Below are positions 23,810 through 31,013 of a stretch of 64,000 bases of DNA, piece after piece; positions within the stretch are counted from its first letter, which is position 1, and each line of letters begins with the position of its first letter. The position numbers and the translations under genes were made by a program. The notes beneath the pieces are model-generated. The model was not told the DNA's origin, did not search any database, and saw nothing but the letters and a program-made list of their open reading frames with translations. The DNA comes from WVWN01 sp964563535. Its GTDB lineage: Bacteria; RBG-13-66-14; B26-G2; WVWN01. Location of the stretch: positions 15,896 through 79,895 of the forward strand of contig CAZLXP010000001.1 of NCBI GenBank assembly GCA_964563535.1. Direction: 5' to 3'.

Positions 23810-24232
23810 CTATAACGTCCTCCGGACCCTTTCAGCTATTAGCTTAGGTTCTCCCCTAACCGCCGCTGTGTTTACAAACGGCTGTGGGTGCTCACCTTCC
23901 TCGATTAAAAACCCACGCATCCACGCTTGCCTGCGCTGCATTAAATGAATAGTATCCAATAGATTAGGGTTGGGTTGTGTAGTACCTTTATCGCCCAAAG
24001 TACGAAAGAGGGGTATTGGCATACGTTCTTCGGGTGGGTCTTTAAGGAAGAAGAAACCTAACGGCGTAAACGTAGCCTTCGCCAGCATATTGAGTCGCCG
24101 CACCGTCGGTTGGCTCTCGCCCGTAATCCACTGGCGGATTCGTGGGAATTTACCCCGTAGGGCGTCTACCGTGAGTCCGGAGCGGTCTAACGCCCAGCGC
24201 AAAACACCTTCGTTGATAACCGCCTTACCCAT
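23810..24232 (-). pseudogene. Truncated XRE/ImmA-IrrE-type antitoxin-like gene
   Basis: 140 residues. INEGVLRWALDRSGLTVDAL, PRIRQWITGESQPTVRRLNM LA, TPLGFFFLKDPPEERMPIPL FRT, and a QRRQAWMRGFLIEEGE helix are the N-terminal third of the XRE plus ImmA/IrrE metallopeptidase family (normally about 380 residues). The HEXXH peptidase half is missing: the frame stops right after AERVRRTL and unrelated DNA follows. The start ATG abuts the stop of a small upstream frame (TGAATG). Confidence 0.7.
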
Positions 24233-24394
24233 TCACCAACTTCCTTCATCACGTCTTTTATCCGCCAACGTTGCAGGATAAGTAACGCTGGCACCATAAT
24301 CTTTTTTACCACAATAATCGGGCGAGCGCAACCAATTCCGGCCTGGGCGTCGAGTCTTTTGCGCTTCGATATCGTAGCCGTCTTCGATACCCAA
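24233..24394 (-). CDS. Small hypothetical protein upstream of truncated XRE gene
   Basis: 53 residues from TTG at 24392-24394 with AAGGAGTACATAA upstream; ends in TGA touching the next ATG. Sequence features: YDIEAQKTRRPGRNWLRSP, YPATLADKRRDEGSW. No family recognised. The ribosome site and coupling are the only support; could be a remnant. Confidence 0.3.
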   Translation of the reverse strand: MGIEDGYDIEAQKTRRPGRNWLRSPDYCGKKDYGASVTYPATLADKRRDEGSW

Positions 24395-24561
24395 TTATGT
24401 ACTCCTTAAAAAGGTAGCTATTCCCTAACCCACTCACATATGGAGGAAATTAAGCATAATATGCTAAATCCTATAATTATTATATCAAGCGATAATTTAC
24501 CGCATCCCTCAACCGCAGCCTTTTCACTACGAGTTAAAAACCCAAACGGCGAAACCATAAT

Positions 24562-24650
24562 TGACTTGCCCCCATTCTTAGTACCACAGTTAAAGTTATT
24601 CTCTTAGCTTATTTATCCCATCATTAGCACTAATTCAAGGAACCGGCATT
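24562..24650 (-). mobile_element. Insertion-sequence right-end fragment, inverted copy
   Basis: Reverse complement reads GCCGGTTCCTTGAATTAG ... AACTTTAACTGTGGTACTAA GAATGGGGGCAAGTCA, matching the transposase end plus terminal repeat at 24886-24970 with about 75-80% identity. Two such ends face each other across 235 bases. Confidence 0.7.
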
Positions 24651-24720
24651 GTCCCGACCTCCTGATTATATTACCCTGGTTCGGGTCCAGCTACTAACAT
24701 AGTAACACACTAACCGGACC

Positions 24721-24742
24721 AGTTTTTGGGGGTCAGGTCAGA
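24721..24742 (+). repeat. Terminal-inverted-repeat-like sequence, left copy
   Basis: AGTTTTTGGGGGTCAGGTCA G; the reverse complement occurs at 25960-25985, 1.24 kb away, as expected for the ends of an insertion element or derivative. Confidence 0.6.
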
Positions 24743-24904
24743 GTTCCTGAACCGCGAGCTGCTGGATACGTTCTTGGAGGCAAAAGTCTTGACGGATCGT
24801 TGGCGGCGGGAGTATAATGAGGTGCGTCCCCACAGCGCGTCGAACTACCGGCCGCCGGCGCCGGAGGCGTTCGAACCGCTGCTTGCCGGTTCCTTGAATT
24901 AGCG
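24739..24904 (+). pseudogene. IS3-type transposase C-terminal fragment
   Basis: Frame encodes EFLNRELLDTFLEAKVLTDR WRREYNEVRPHSASNYRPPAP and ends LLAGSLN, TAG. WRREYN..RPHS..YRPPAPE is the end of the integrase-core transposase of IS3/IS481-type elements. The N-terminal part with DDE residues is gone, the break coinciding with the terminal-repeat-like sequence at 24742. Confidence 0.85.
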
Positions 24905-24930
24905 CTGATCCGGGGACTAATAGGCTACGC

Positions 24931-24970
24931 GAGTAACTTTAACTGTGGTACTAAGAATGGGGGCAAGTCA
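24931..24970 (+). repeat. IS terminal repeat (GTGGTACTAAGAA-GGGGGCAAGTCA type)
   Basis: Follows the transposase fragment. Four relatives: 24562-24598 (inverted), 25044-25070, 26057-26083 and 58314-58340. Consensus GTGGTNNTAANAANGGGGG then CAAGTCA. Confidence 0.65.
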
Positions 24971-25043
24971 TAAACGCTTCTGCTTGTCTGGCAGACGGTC
25001 AAAACCCCGAATACCCTCGCGCCCACGTGTTCGTAACATCAAC

Positions 25044-25070
25044 AACGGTACTAAGAACGGGGGCAAGTCA
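25044..25070 (+). repeat. Solo IS terminal repeat
   Basis: CGGTACTAAGAACGGGGGCA AGTCA, without an adjoining transposase. Confidence 0.6.
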
Positions 25071-25435
25071 AAGGGGAAAGCGTGGTCATCGCTTCCCGAG
25101 GAGTTACCAAGCTCGCCGGTTCGGTTGCGGCCTCGGCCTCTTCGGGAATTGACCTCGCGGAACTACCACTCGCGGACAGGGACGGCTCGTAGCGTCGATT
25201 CTGAGTTCTAATTTATAATAAATAACAATGTTTAGGGACCTGAGACGGCCCGCCCTACCCCCCCTACCTACCCTTTTTCATCGGTTACTAAAATTCTCTT
25301 ATTTTTAAAGTACCGACCGGGGGTTTATGGTTCCATTACATCGAAAACCCGAACAAATTTTTCTTAATATTATTTTTGATTTACGCCCGGGAGTAAATCT
25401 CGCGCAACTGCCACAGTTTATCAGCCACGTACTCC
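25071..25435. other. Non-coding debris
   Basis: Between a solo IS end and a decayed methyltransferase. AT-rich from 25210 to 25380. No supported gene or RNA. Confidence 0.4.
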
Positions 25436-25958
25436 TAGCTTAACAAGCGCTTCCGATTACAATAACCCCGCCTACAGCAGAGGCCACCTTCCGCCAGCGG
25501 CCGAGCGGCTATACGCACCGCGCCGATTAGCGCCGCGAGATCCTCAACGGTCCCCACCAAACGTTTCGGCATATCCAACTCGTTGATAAGCGAATCGAAT
25601 ACGCGCCTAAGTAAAGGATTCGTCGCGGGGAGAGCGCGGCCGGCCGGGTAGCGATTGAACTCGCCTCCCCCTGGCTCGCTCGCGTGTAAGACCCACGCAG
25701 TAAAGAGACCGTAGGCGATGGTCTACGCGTACATATCCGCGAACTCGTCCGCTCCGCCTTGAAACCGTGGATTAATTCTTTCCGGAAAACGTTATGGAGG
25801 CTTCTTAGGAACTCGTTACCTTCGTCGAACGCCCGGCGCGTGTCGGCTTCGAGGACCTTCGTAAAGCGGGCCATTCAAGAGCGAGCCCCTTCGCGGTGTT
25901 GTGAGATTCGGGCCTGGCCGCGAGAAACGCGCCGATAAGATTTTCGAACGCCTCCCGC
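25436..25958 (-). pseudogene. Decayed type IIG/ISP-type DNA methyltransferase (N-terminal part)
   Basis: Read leftwards, three frames together give AFENLIGAFLAARP, then ARFTKVLEADTRRAFDEGNE, VFRKELIHGFKA, DEFADMYA-stop-TIAYGLFTAWVL, FNRYPAGRALPATNPLLRRV FDSL. The F(R/K)..L......FAD.YAQTIAYGL.. ar pattern precedes the catalytic domain in type IIG/ISP-like enzymes. At least two frameshifts and a TAG (25713-25715, in place of CAG) interrupt it, and the catalytic half is absent. It abuts the terminal-repeat-like sequence at 25960. Confidence 0.7.
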
Positions 25959-25959
25959 C

Positions 25960-25985
25960 TCTGACCTGACCCCCAAAAACTAGTC
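25960..25985 (-). repeat. Terminal-inverted-repeat-like sequence, right copy
   Basis: Reverse complement GGACTAGTTTTTGGGGGTCA GGTCAGA pairs with 24721-24742. Confidence 0.6.
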
Positions 25986-26004
25986 CAAGTAGTATGTTAC
26001 TACC

Positions 26005-26040
26005 GCAGACGGTCGGAGGTTCGAATACTCTCGGGCATAC
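26005..26040 (+). tRNA. Possible tRNA-Arg 3'-half remnant
   Basis: GACGGTCGGAGGTTCGAATA then CTCTCGGGCA resembles the variable loop, T-arm and acceptor strand of bacterial tRNA-Arg. T-stem pairing is imperfect and no 5' half or CCA is present. A worn attachment-site scar is plausible. Confidence 0.35.
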
Positions 26041-26056
26041 GCGGGAATAATTATAC

Positions 26057-26083
26057 CTGTGGTCCAAAAATGGGGGCAAGTCA
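26057..26083 (+). repeat. Solo IS terminal repeat
   Basis: CTGTGGTCCAAAAATGGGGG CAAGTCA; its last bases form the TGA stop of the small leftward frame at 26081. Confidence 0.6.
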
Positions 26084-26275
26084 GAAGCCGATGTCCTTCG
26101 CGCCGCGGATCCCGTGCACACGTTTCAGGACCTTACGGACGCGCTCCTTCGCAATCTCCTCGGCCTCCTTCTTCGACGTCGTCCGCAAAGACGAGTCACG
26201 CTTGCTCCGCTTGCCTTCACCTACCCTCCCGAAAAACCTAATAACAGCAAGGGCTTTCCTAGTGGGGTGGGACAC
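26081..26275 (-). CDS. Small basic hypothetical protein or transposase-end remnant
   Basis: 64 residues; KKEAEEIAKERVRKVLKRVH with KDIGF at the end. Highly charged helix. Its stop codon lies within the IS terminal repeat, suggesting the 3' end of a lost element gene. No clear ribosome site. Weak call. Confidence 0.3.
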   Translation of the reverse strand: MSHPTRKALAVIRFFGRVGEGKRSKRDSSLRTTSKKEAEEIAKERVRKVLKRVHGIRGAKDIGF

Positions 26276-26452
26276 CTTATTTTAGGCGGAAAGGGGAGTG
26301 CGGGGCAGGGAGAACGATATAATATGGAAGAAATTAGGAGATGGATTGGGAATGCTGGGGTTATGGTTAAGCGGCGGCGTTATAGCGTAATGTTGAAAGA
26401 AAGGAGGAAAGCGCCGAGGGGCGACACGAAATAAACACGAGGAACGAATCGG

Positions 26453-27994
26453 TCACGTCAATTGCTCAAGGAAATCGCGGGCTACAATAGCGGCGTTTTG
26501 AGCTGCAATTTCTTGAAACCGGTCGTTTTTTTGCTCGTCGCCGAAATCGCTGATACCACGGATAACCAAGAACCGAGCATTACAACGGGAGCACACGGTA
26601 GCGACCCCCGCAGCTTCTATCTCTATGACTTCGATCTTACCGTGAAGGGAATGTCTGATAGTCCGGAACTTACCAGGGTCCCGGAGGAGCTTTTCGCCGC
26701 TCGCGAATGTCGCGAGTCGTGGAACGAATTCTTGATCAACCAATGCCTCGTCGACGTTAGGGGGAATAACGATACCCGCGGCTTTCCGAGCAATCACTAG
26801 GCGTCCTTTTACGGCCGCCGGGTTAGCCAAGTACGAGATTACGTCTTGTTTTGTCGCGTGCGGGGTCCGAAATGATTCTGGGCGAGGTACTTCGCGTGGA
26901 CCGTCCGGCCCCGTCACTAACGCAGCACCTTCGTAAGCTATAACACGTTCCGAAAACACAACTTCTCCCAAAAGGCACTTGCCACGCATCCCAGCTGCAA
27001 TCCCAACCATGACTACGATCTTCGGTTTAAACTTGGTTAATAACATAGCCGTTTCCGCTGCCGCATCCACATTACCCGCGTTGCCGAAACAAGCGATTGC
27101 TACCCTCAGACTTTTTTTCGCCGCATTAACGGTAAATAAGGCTTTAAACCAGTAGTTGGTGCCAGATTCGGTTTTTTCTGGTTTCTGGTCAATCGCATCG
27201 AATACCAATAGAACCGCGCCAAGTTCGACAGGTAATGCAGTCAATACTAACGCGTCGACCGGAGCGTTTCGCGAAGCCGCATCGAACTCGTCACCAAGCG
27301 CATCGACGGCGCCCTGGACGACGTCCGCGATACTCATTACGGGAGCCTCTAAAGAGAGACTAAGAATACGGTCGATAATACTTTGCGCTGAGTAAGGGAA
27401 GAAACGTTGGGGTTGTTCGAGCATAGCTTTGTGGAGTCCGACCGCCCCGTCGCCGTCGTTGTTATAAGAACCGATCTGGATATCCATCGGAAGAATGACT
27501 GCTCCGCCACGCCGTTGCAACTTCCAAGCCCTATCGGCGACGCCTTTCCCACCACCAATCGCGACCATCGCATCGGCACGCCGGGTCTGTTCGTCCCCTA
27601 TATTCCCGCCTGTGTGCACGTTATCCGGGATTATAACTAACTCTGCCATACCATGCGCACATAAGCGACCGAGAAGCGCCCGATGCTCGTCGCTCATTTT
27701 GTGTAGGCGCGCTTTATTCGACGTCACGACCACAACGCGGCCGGTGACCGGCTTAGACGAGTCGGAAGCAAACGCTTCGGCTACCCGTAAGATGTTCCAG
27801 TCGAATATAAGGGGTACGCCTTCCCGGTTCACGGGTTCGTTACCGCCGTAAACTACGATTCCGGCGCCTTGTTCAAGCAATGTTCTGGTTATCTTGCTGA
27901 CGAAGTCGTGCGCTACAGCAAGTTTACCCGGCTCAACCGAAAAAGACGCACTTCCGGTTAGTAAAACCGACTTGTCTTTTAGCCTACCTACCAT
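26453..27994 (-). CDS. SLOG-like plus nucleoside-phosphorylase-like fusion, probable CBASS effector
   Basis: 513 residues. Residues about 5-240 form a Rossmann-type SLOG/LOG-like domain: SVLLTGSAS, GIVVYGGNE, DAMVAIGGGKGVADRAWKLQ (147-160). Residues about 247-513 form a purine-nucleoside-phosphorylase/MTA-nucleosidase-like domain: DALVLTALPVELGAVL, KIVVMVGIAAGMRGK, VFSERVIAYEGA, EVIEIEAAGVATVC, FLVIRGISDFGDE. SLOG domains sense or cleave nucleotide ligands; the second domain type is a recurrent effector that attacks nucleosides or nucleotides. Ends the leftward CBASS operon, 15 bases after the CD-NTase, so it is the expected second-messenger-activated effector. Confidence 0.8.
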   Translation of the reverse strand: MVGRLKDKSVLLTGSASFSVEPGKLAVAHDFVSKITRTLLEQGAGIVVYGGNEPVNREGVPLIFDWNILRVAEAFASDSSKPVTGRVVVVTSNKARLHKMSDEHRALLGRLCAHGMAELVIIPDNVHTGGNIGDEQTRRADAMVAIGGGKGVADRAWKLQRRGGAVILPMDIQIGSYNNDGDGAVGLHKAMLEQPQRFFPYSAQSIIDRILSLSLEAPVMSIADVVQGAVDALGDEFDAASRNAPVDALVLTALPVELGAVLLVFDAIDQKPEKTESGTNYWFKALFTVNAAKKSLRVAIACFGNAGNVDAAAETAMLLTKFKPKIVVMVGIAAGMRGKCLLGEVVFSERVIAYEGAALVTGPDGPREVPRPESFRTPHATKQDVISYLANPAAVKGRLVIARKAAGIVIPPNVDEALVDQEFVPRLATFASGEKLLRDPGKFRTIRHSLHGKIEVIEIEAAGVATVCSRCNARFLVIRGISDFGDEQKNDRFQEIAAQNAAIVARDFLEQLT

Positions 27995-28009
27995 CGAGAA
28001 CGCCTTCCT

Positions 28010-28942
28010 TTATTCGCCAAAAATCAACTTTAAGTCGTCGATTGACGATCGGTCTTCTGCAGCTTGAAGCCGCCTCGCTAAACGGTCCAATGAACCCGAG
28101 ACTCGCACGCGTGTAGCACTACCCGTAACCCCGAGATAATCATCTACATGTAAGGACTGCCCTGTCGTGTCAAGTATAGGGGTTCGTACGCGTCCTGCCG
28201 CATGCTGTACTAAATGTTGCAACATATTCTCGTAAGTGACCCGTCCCTTGTAATCTCGAAAAGCGTCTATTGCCAAAGACTCGATATGATAACCGGTTAA
28301 GCGGCTGGTCGCGGGTAGCTGCTCTTGCGCGGCCTTGAAAAGTTTGATAACCGGGACGACCTTTCTACCTAACGATTGGTTGACACTCGTTAATTTCGTC
28401 GCGAACTCTTGGGGCCTAACAACGTTGCTCCACCCCGAGCCGTCGGGCTTAGCGATTCGGACGCCGGTTGGCGTACGCAACGCCGGGAGTATTTGGACTT
28501 CGGTTCTGTCGGCGTATACCACGGTGATTGCCAAAGCGCCAACCCGAACCCTAACGCCGAGGCCCGCGAGACGGTCTGCTATCCGCTTTTCGAAGTAAGC
28601 TAGAACCTGTTGTGGGCTCGCATTAACAAGCGATGAATCGTTAACGACTGTTAAGATATCGATGTCGCTTAAGCCGTCGACGTAGGTGTGCTTTCTCACC
28701 GAACCACCAAATAAAAGGGTCGTTTCCCCTTCAATGTCTTTTTCGATTGCCTGTTTAAGAGTGTCAACGTGCCTTTGAATCGCGGCGACATCTCGCCGAT
28801 TAAGGTCGCCGAGTACATCTTGGAGATAAGCATTCGCGTCGGCATCGTAACTCGAAGCCGCCGCAGCATCGTCGACAGACTTGTCGACGCGAGGCCCTCC
28901 CACAGCGTAATTAAACCATCCCCTACCCCCGCGGCCAGTCAT
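28010..28942 (-). CDS. CD-NTase (cGAS/DncV-like nucleotidyltransferase) of a type IV-like CBASS
   Basis: 310 residues. ATG at 28940-28942 follows GGAGGGGTAAAG; the longer frame lacks such a site. Polymerase-beta fold: LLFGGSVRKHTYVDGLSDID (GGS 79-81, catalytic Asp 93 and 95) and TEVQILPAL for the third catalytic strand. These enzymes make cyclic oligonucleotides on phage infection and switch on an effector. The N-terminus is glycine-rich (MTGRGGRGWFNYAVGG). I recall a report that QueC-like enzymes of type IV CBASS modify the CD-NTase N-terminus with a deazaguanine; this end is a candidate acceptor (inference). Overlaps the preceding small gene by 20 bases. Confidence 0.9.
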   Translation of the reverse strand: MTGRGGRGWFNYAVGGPRVDKSVDDAAAASSYDADANAYLQDVLGDLNRRDVAAIQRHVDTLKQAIEKDIEGETTLLFGGSVRKHTYVDGLSDIDILTVVNDSSLVNASPQQVLAYFEKRIADRLAGLGVRVRVGALAITVVYADRTEVQILPALRTPTGVRIAKPDGSGWSNVVRPQEFATKLTSVNQSLGRKVVPVIKLFKAAQEQLPATSRLTGYHIESLAIDAFRDYKGRVTYENMLQHLVQHAAGRVRTPILDTTGQSLHVDDYLGVTGSATRVRVSGSLDRLARRLQAAEDRSSIDDLKLIFGE

Positions 28943-29204
28943 CTTTACCCCTCCTAGGAGACGCGGCACGGGCCGCCGCAGACTCGGCAACGCGTATCGC
29001 GTTGTACGCGAACGGAAAAGCCCCGCAAAACGCTTCCCGGTCACCGTCTGTTGCGTATCGCCCAAGTGCGGTTTGTAGCCGTCTTAAATAGCGCAAGTTA
29101 CTACGCCAAACCTTGAGGCATACGTTCGCATCGTCGATAGTAACGCAACCGGCCACAACCGCGAACTCGTTCGGCGACCCTATACCGATAGGATCGAAAC
29201 TCAT
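28923..29204 (-). CDS. Small hypothetical protein within CBASS operon
   Basis: 93 residues between the TGT-like and CD-NTase genes, overlapping the latter. FDPIGIGSPNEFAVVAGCVT, LKVWRSNLRYLRRLQTALGR and ESAAARAASPRRG: mainly helical, basic end. Its placement and overlap make it part of the translated operon. No family recognised; it may be an accessory subunit of this CBASS. Confidence 0.55.
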   Translation of the reverse strand: MSFDPIGIGSPNEFAVVAGCVTIDDANVCLKVWRSNLRYLRRLQTALGRYATDGDREAFCGAFPFAYNAIRVAESAAARAASPRRGKDDWPRG

Positions 29205-29240
29205 ACGGAGCCAAGAGAGGCCGTCGAAAATATCCGCACC

Positions 29241-29933
29241 TCATAGGAAGTAGGAAGTAACGGCCGCCGGGGTGATTGCACCGAACACGTGGATAGGAAG
29301 AAAGAAACCCGCATCATTTAACGCTCGACGGATGTTACAGATGGATTTACACCGCTCCACTGCTGAACGTCCAAGCTCGCGTTCTGTTACTCCCAAAACA
29401 TCGAAGTTACCCAACCGTATGTCGGTACCACGGAAAGGTTCAAGGAATTCCCCTGACCCTGTCGGTTTAAGTAAAAAATCAAAAGCAGCGTCGGGGATAC
29501 AAGAGAAATCTTCGAGTGCGGCGTCTACCTGTTTTTCCAACGCATCGTACGTGTCGAAGCTAACTACTATAGTATTCGTTTTCGAAGCTCGGGTATTCGC
29601 CTCGCGAAGGTAAGAGCGGTAGTGGTTTCTTGTCCATGGGGCGGCGGCCGGTAGGGGATAGTAGAAATCGACGGACACGGTAGCCGGTGCCGTCTCGTAG
29701 ACGCCGCTATCGAGGAGGACGAGATCAGCTAATTCGTTAAAAGGAACGTCAATGTTCCCGTACTTAAGGTCGAATGCACTTAGTAAGCAAGCGGTGCTAA
29801 TATCCAGCCTTAGCGCGTCCATAACCAAACGAATATTAGGGAAACCCCTACTAGAGAATGACGGTACCAGAACCGGCGTAGCCACGCCAAAACGCGCGAT
29901 ACATCGCACTTGAGCGAGATCGTCAATCGACAC
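29241..29933 (-). CDS. Queuine tRNA-ribosyltransferase-like (TGT-like) CBASS accessory protein
   Basis: 230 residues using GTG at 29931-29933, which overlaps the QueC-like stop by 11 bases; the longer frame would overlap by 74. PVLVPSFSSRGFPN, ADLVLLDSGVYE and the later IHVFGAITPAAV strand resemble the TIM barrel of tRNA-guanine transglycosylases (whose motif near the nucleophile is DSGG), though at 60% of the usual length and without the zinc cluster. TGT and QueC homologues are the markers of type IV CBASS in the published classification of these systems. Probably handles the deazaguanine product of the neighbouring QueC-like enzyme. Confidence 0.7.
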   Translation of the reverse strand: MSIDDLAQVRCIARFGVATPVLVPSFSSRGFPNIRLVMDALRLDISTACLLSAFDLKYGNIDVPFNELADLVLLDSGVYETAPATVSVDFYYPLPAAAPWTRNHYRSYLREANTRASKTNTIVVSFDTYDALEKQVDAALEDFSCIPDAAFDFLLKPTGSGEFLEPFRGTDIRLGNFDVLGVTERELGRSAVERCKSICNIRRALNDAGFFLPIHVFGAITPAAVTSYFL

Positions 29934-30525
29934 GGCACTCTTTCCTGTCCTGGCAAGAAAAGCACTTCCCACAGGGCGTCTCGTTCCTCCGCTCACAACT
30001 ATAAGTCAACGACAGTGGTACACGATGCCGACGGGCGTATTTGACGATAGTCCCCTTCGTCATCGAAAGGAAGGGCGCGGAGAAGGTGACGGTGCCTCCT
30101 GCGTACCCGTCTAGTAGACGTTGGACATCCTCTACGAACGCTGGTGTAGTGTCGTAATAAGGCGACGAAACATGAAGCCCGGTTGCAATGACAAGGGGCC
30201 TTTCACGCGAAAGAGCGGCCGCTATAAGCACTAACAACGCGTTACGGCTAAAATACTCGCCGTCCGCTTGTGGCAGGCGGACTCCTAGCCGAACGCGGCG
30301 CAGAGCACAGCTGTAATGGTCGGCGATTGCCTGGGCAGCTTCCCACTCACTCCTCCGAGCGGCCTGACCATAGTCTACGAATAAACCATCAACGGAGTCG
30401 CCACGTTGGCGGACAAAGGTCGAGAGCGTTGTGGCAGAGTCAATACCGCCACTAAGCAATACTACGACCTTCGCGACATACTTCGGTGGTTTTCGTCCAA
30501 AACGGCGCGGTGGAGTTATTAGCAT
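29923..30525 (-). CDS. QueC-like 7-cyano-7-deazaguanine synthase family, CBASS accessory
   Basis: 200 residues. PP-loop KVVVLLSGGIDSATTL (SGGIDS 25-30), DGLFVDYGQ, and C-terminal zinc-type cysteines in CERRNETPCGKCFSCQDRKEC. QueC converts carboxydeazaguanine to preQ0 in queuosine synthesis, but here no QueD/E/F genes are near and the gene heads an operon with a TGT-like gene, CD-NTase and effector, so a defence role is likely. First gene of the operon, no strong ribosome site visible. Confidence 0.85.
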   Translation of the reverse strand: MLITPPRRFGRKPPKYVAKVVVLLSGGIDSATTLSTFVRQRGDSVDGLFVDYGQAARRSEWEAAQAIADHYSCALRRVRLGVRLPQADGEYFSRNALLVLIAAALSRERPLVIATGLHVSSPYYDTTPAFVEDVQRLLDGYAGGTVTFSAPFLSMTKGTIVKYARRHRVPLSLTYSCERRNETPCGKCFSCQDRKECRVD

Positions 30526-30650
30526 ATCCTTTTCTCGCTTTCGATAACGCCTAACGCGCGGCAGTAGGCCACGCCCACGTTACCTATTACTCCTTCCAAG
30601 GCCGCCAGGCCTTTCTCGCGCGCGGTGACCTCTTGCCGCGCGCGGCGCCG

Positions 30651-30797
30651 CTACCTCGCGTCCATAACGACGCAATATTCACTGCAAACGTCGACGCACA
30701 GGCCGCAGCCGTAGCACTTTTCGGCGAGCACCTGGCGTTTCCCGCCCGCCATGACGCGCGCCGATTTTAGGAAACCCTCGACGCTGTTAAAACCCAT
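30651..30797 (-). pseudogene. 4Fe-4S ferredoxin C-terminal fragment
   Basis: 48 codons reading GFNSVEGFLKSARVMAGGKR, then EKCYGCGLCVDVCSEYCVVM DAR, TAG. CX2CX2CX3C is one [4Fe-4S] site; a second cluster motif is missing. No ribosome site. A displaced end of a ferredoxin or oxidoreductase gene. Confidence 0.5.
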
Positions 30798-31013
30798 ATT
30801 TTTCTTTCAGCGCGGCGGCGAACCAAGACATCGCCGCGTCGCTACTGAACCGCCTTGTTACCTCTTACCAAGTATACCGCTGAAGGAGACCTTTGTGCTT
30901 AGCCTTAAGCCCTTCTTTGACCGCGGCATACGCGTCCCATTCGTCACCGTCTTTTTGGGACGCCGGGTTACGCTTTTATTCCTTACCGGTTAAGACCGCC
31001 GTCCGCCATTCGT
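30798..31013. other. Intergenic region downstream of res gene
   Basis: A leftward frame here ends SWFAAALKEKYGF just before the ferredoxin fragment, probably another gene-end scrap. Nothing else supported. Confidence 0.3.

Noticed and set aside
24945..25211. An 88-residue rightward frame.
   Set aside because: It spans two IS terminal repeats; arginine/proline/serine-rich with no start signals.
26114..26434. Rightward frames, including a 36-codon basic frame at 26323-26433.
   Set aside because: A TATAAT box overlaps the only ATG and no ribosome site or family similarity is seen.
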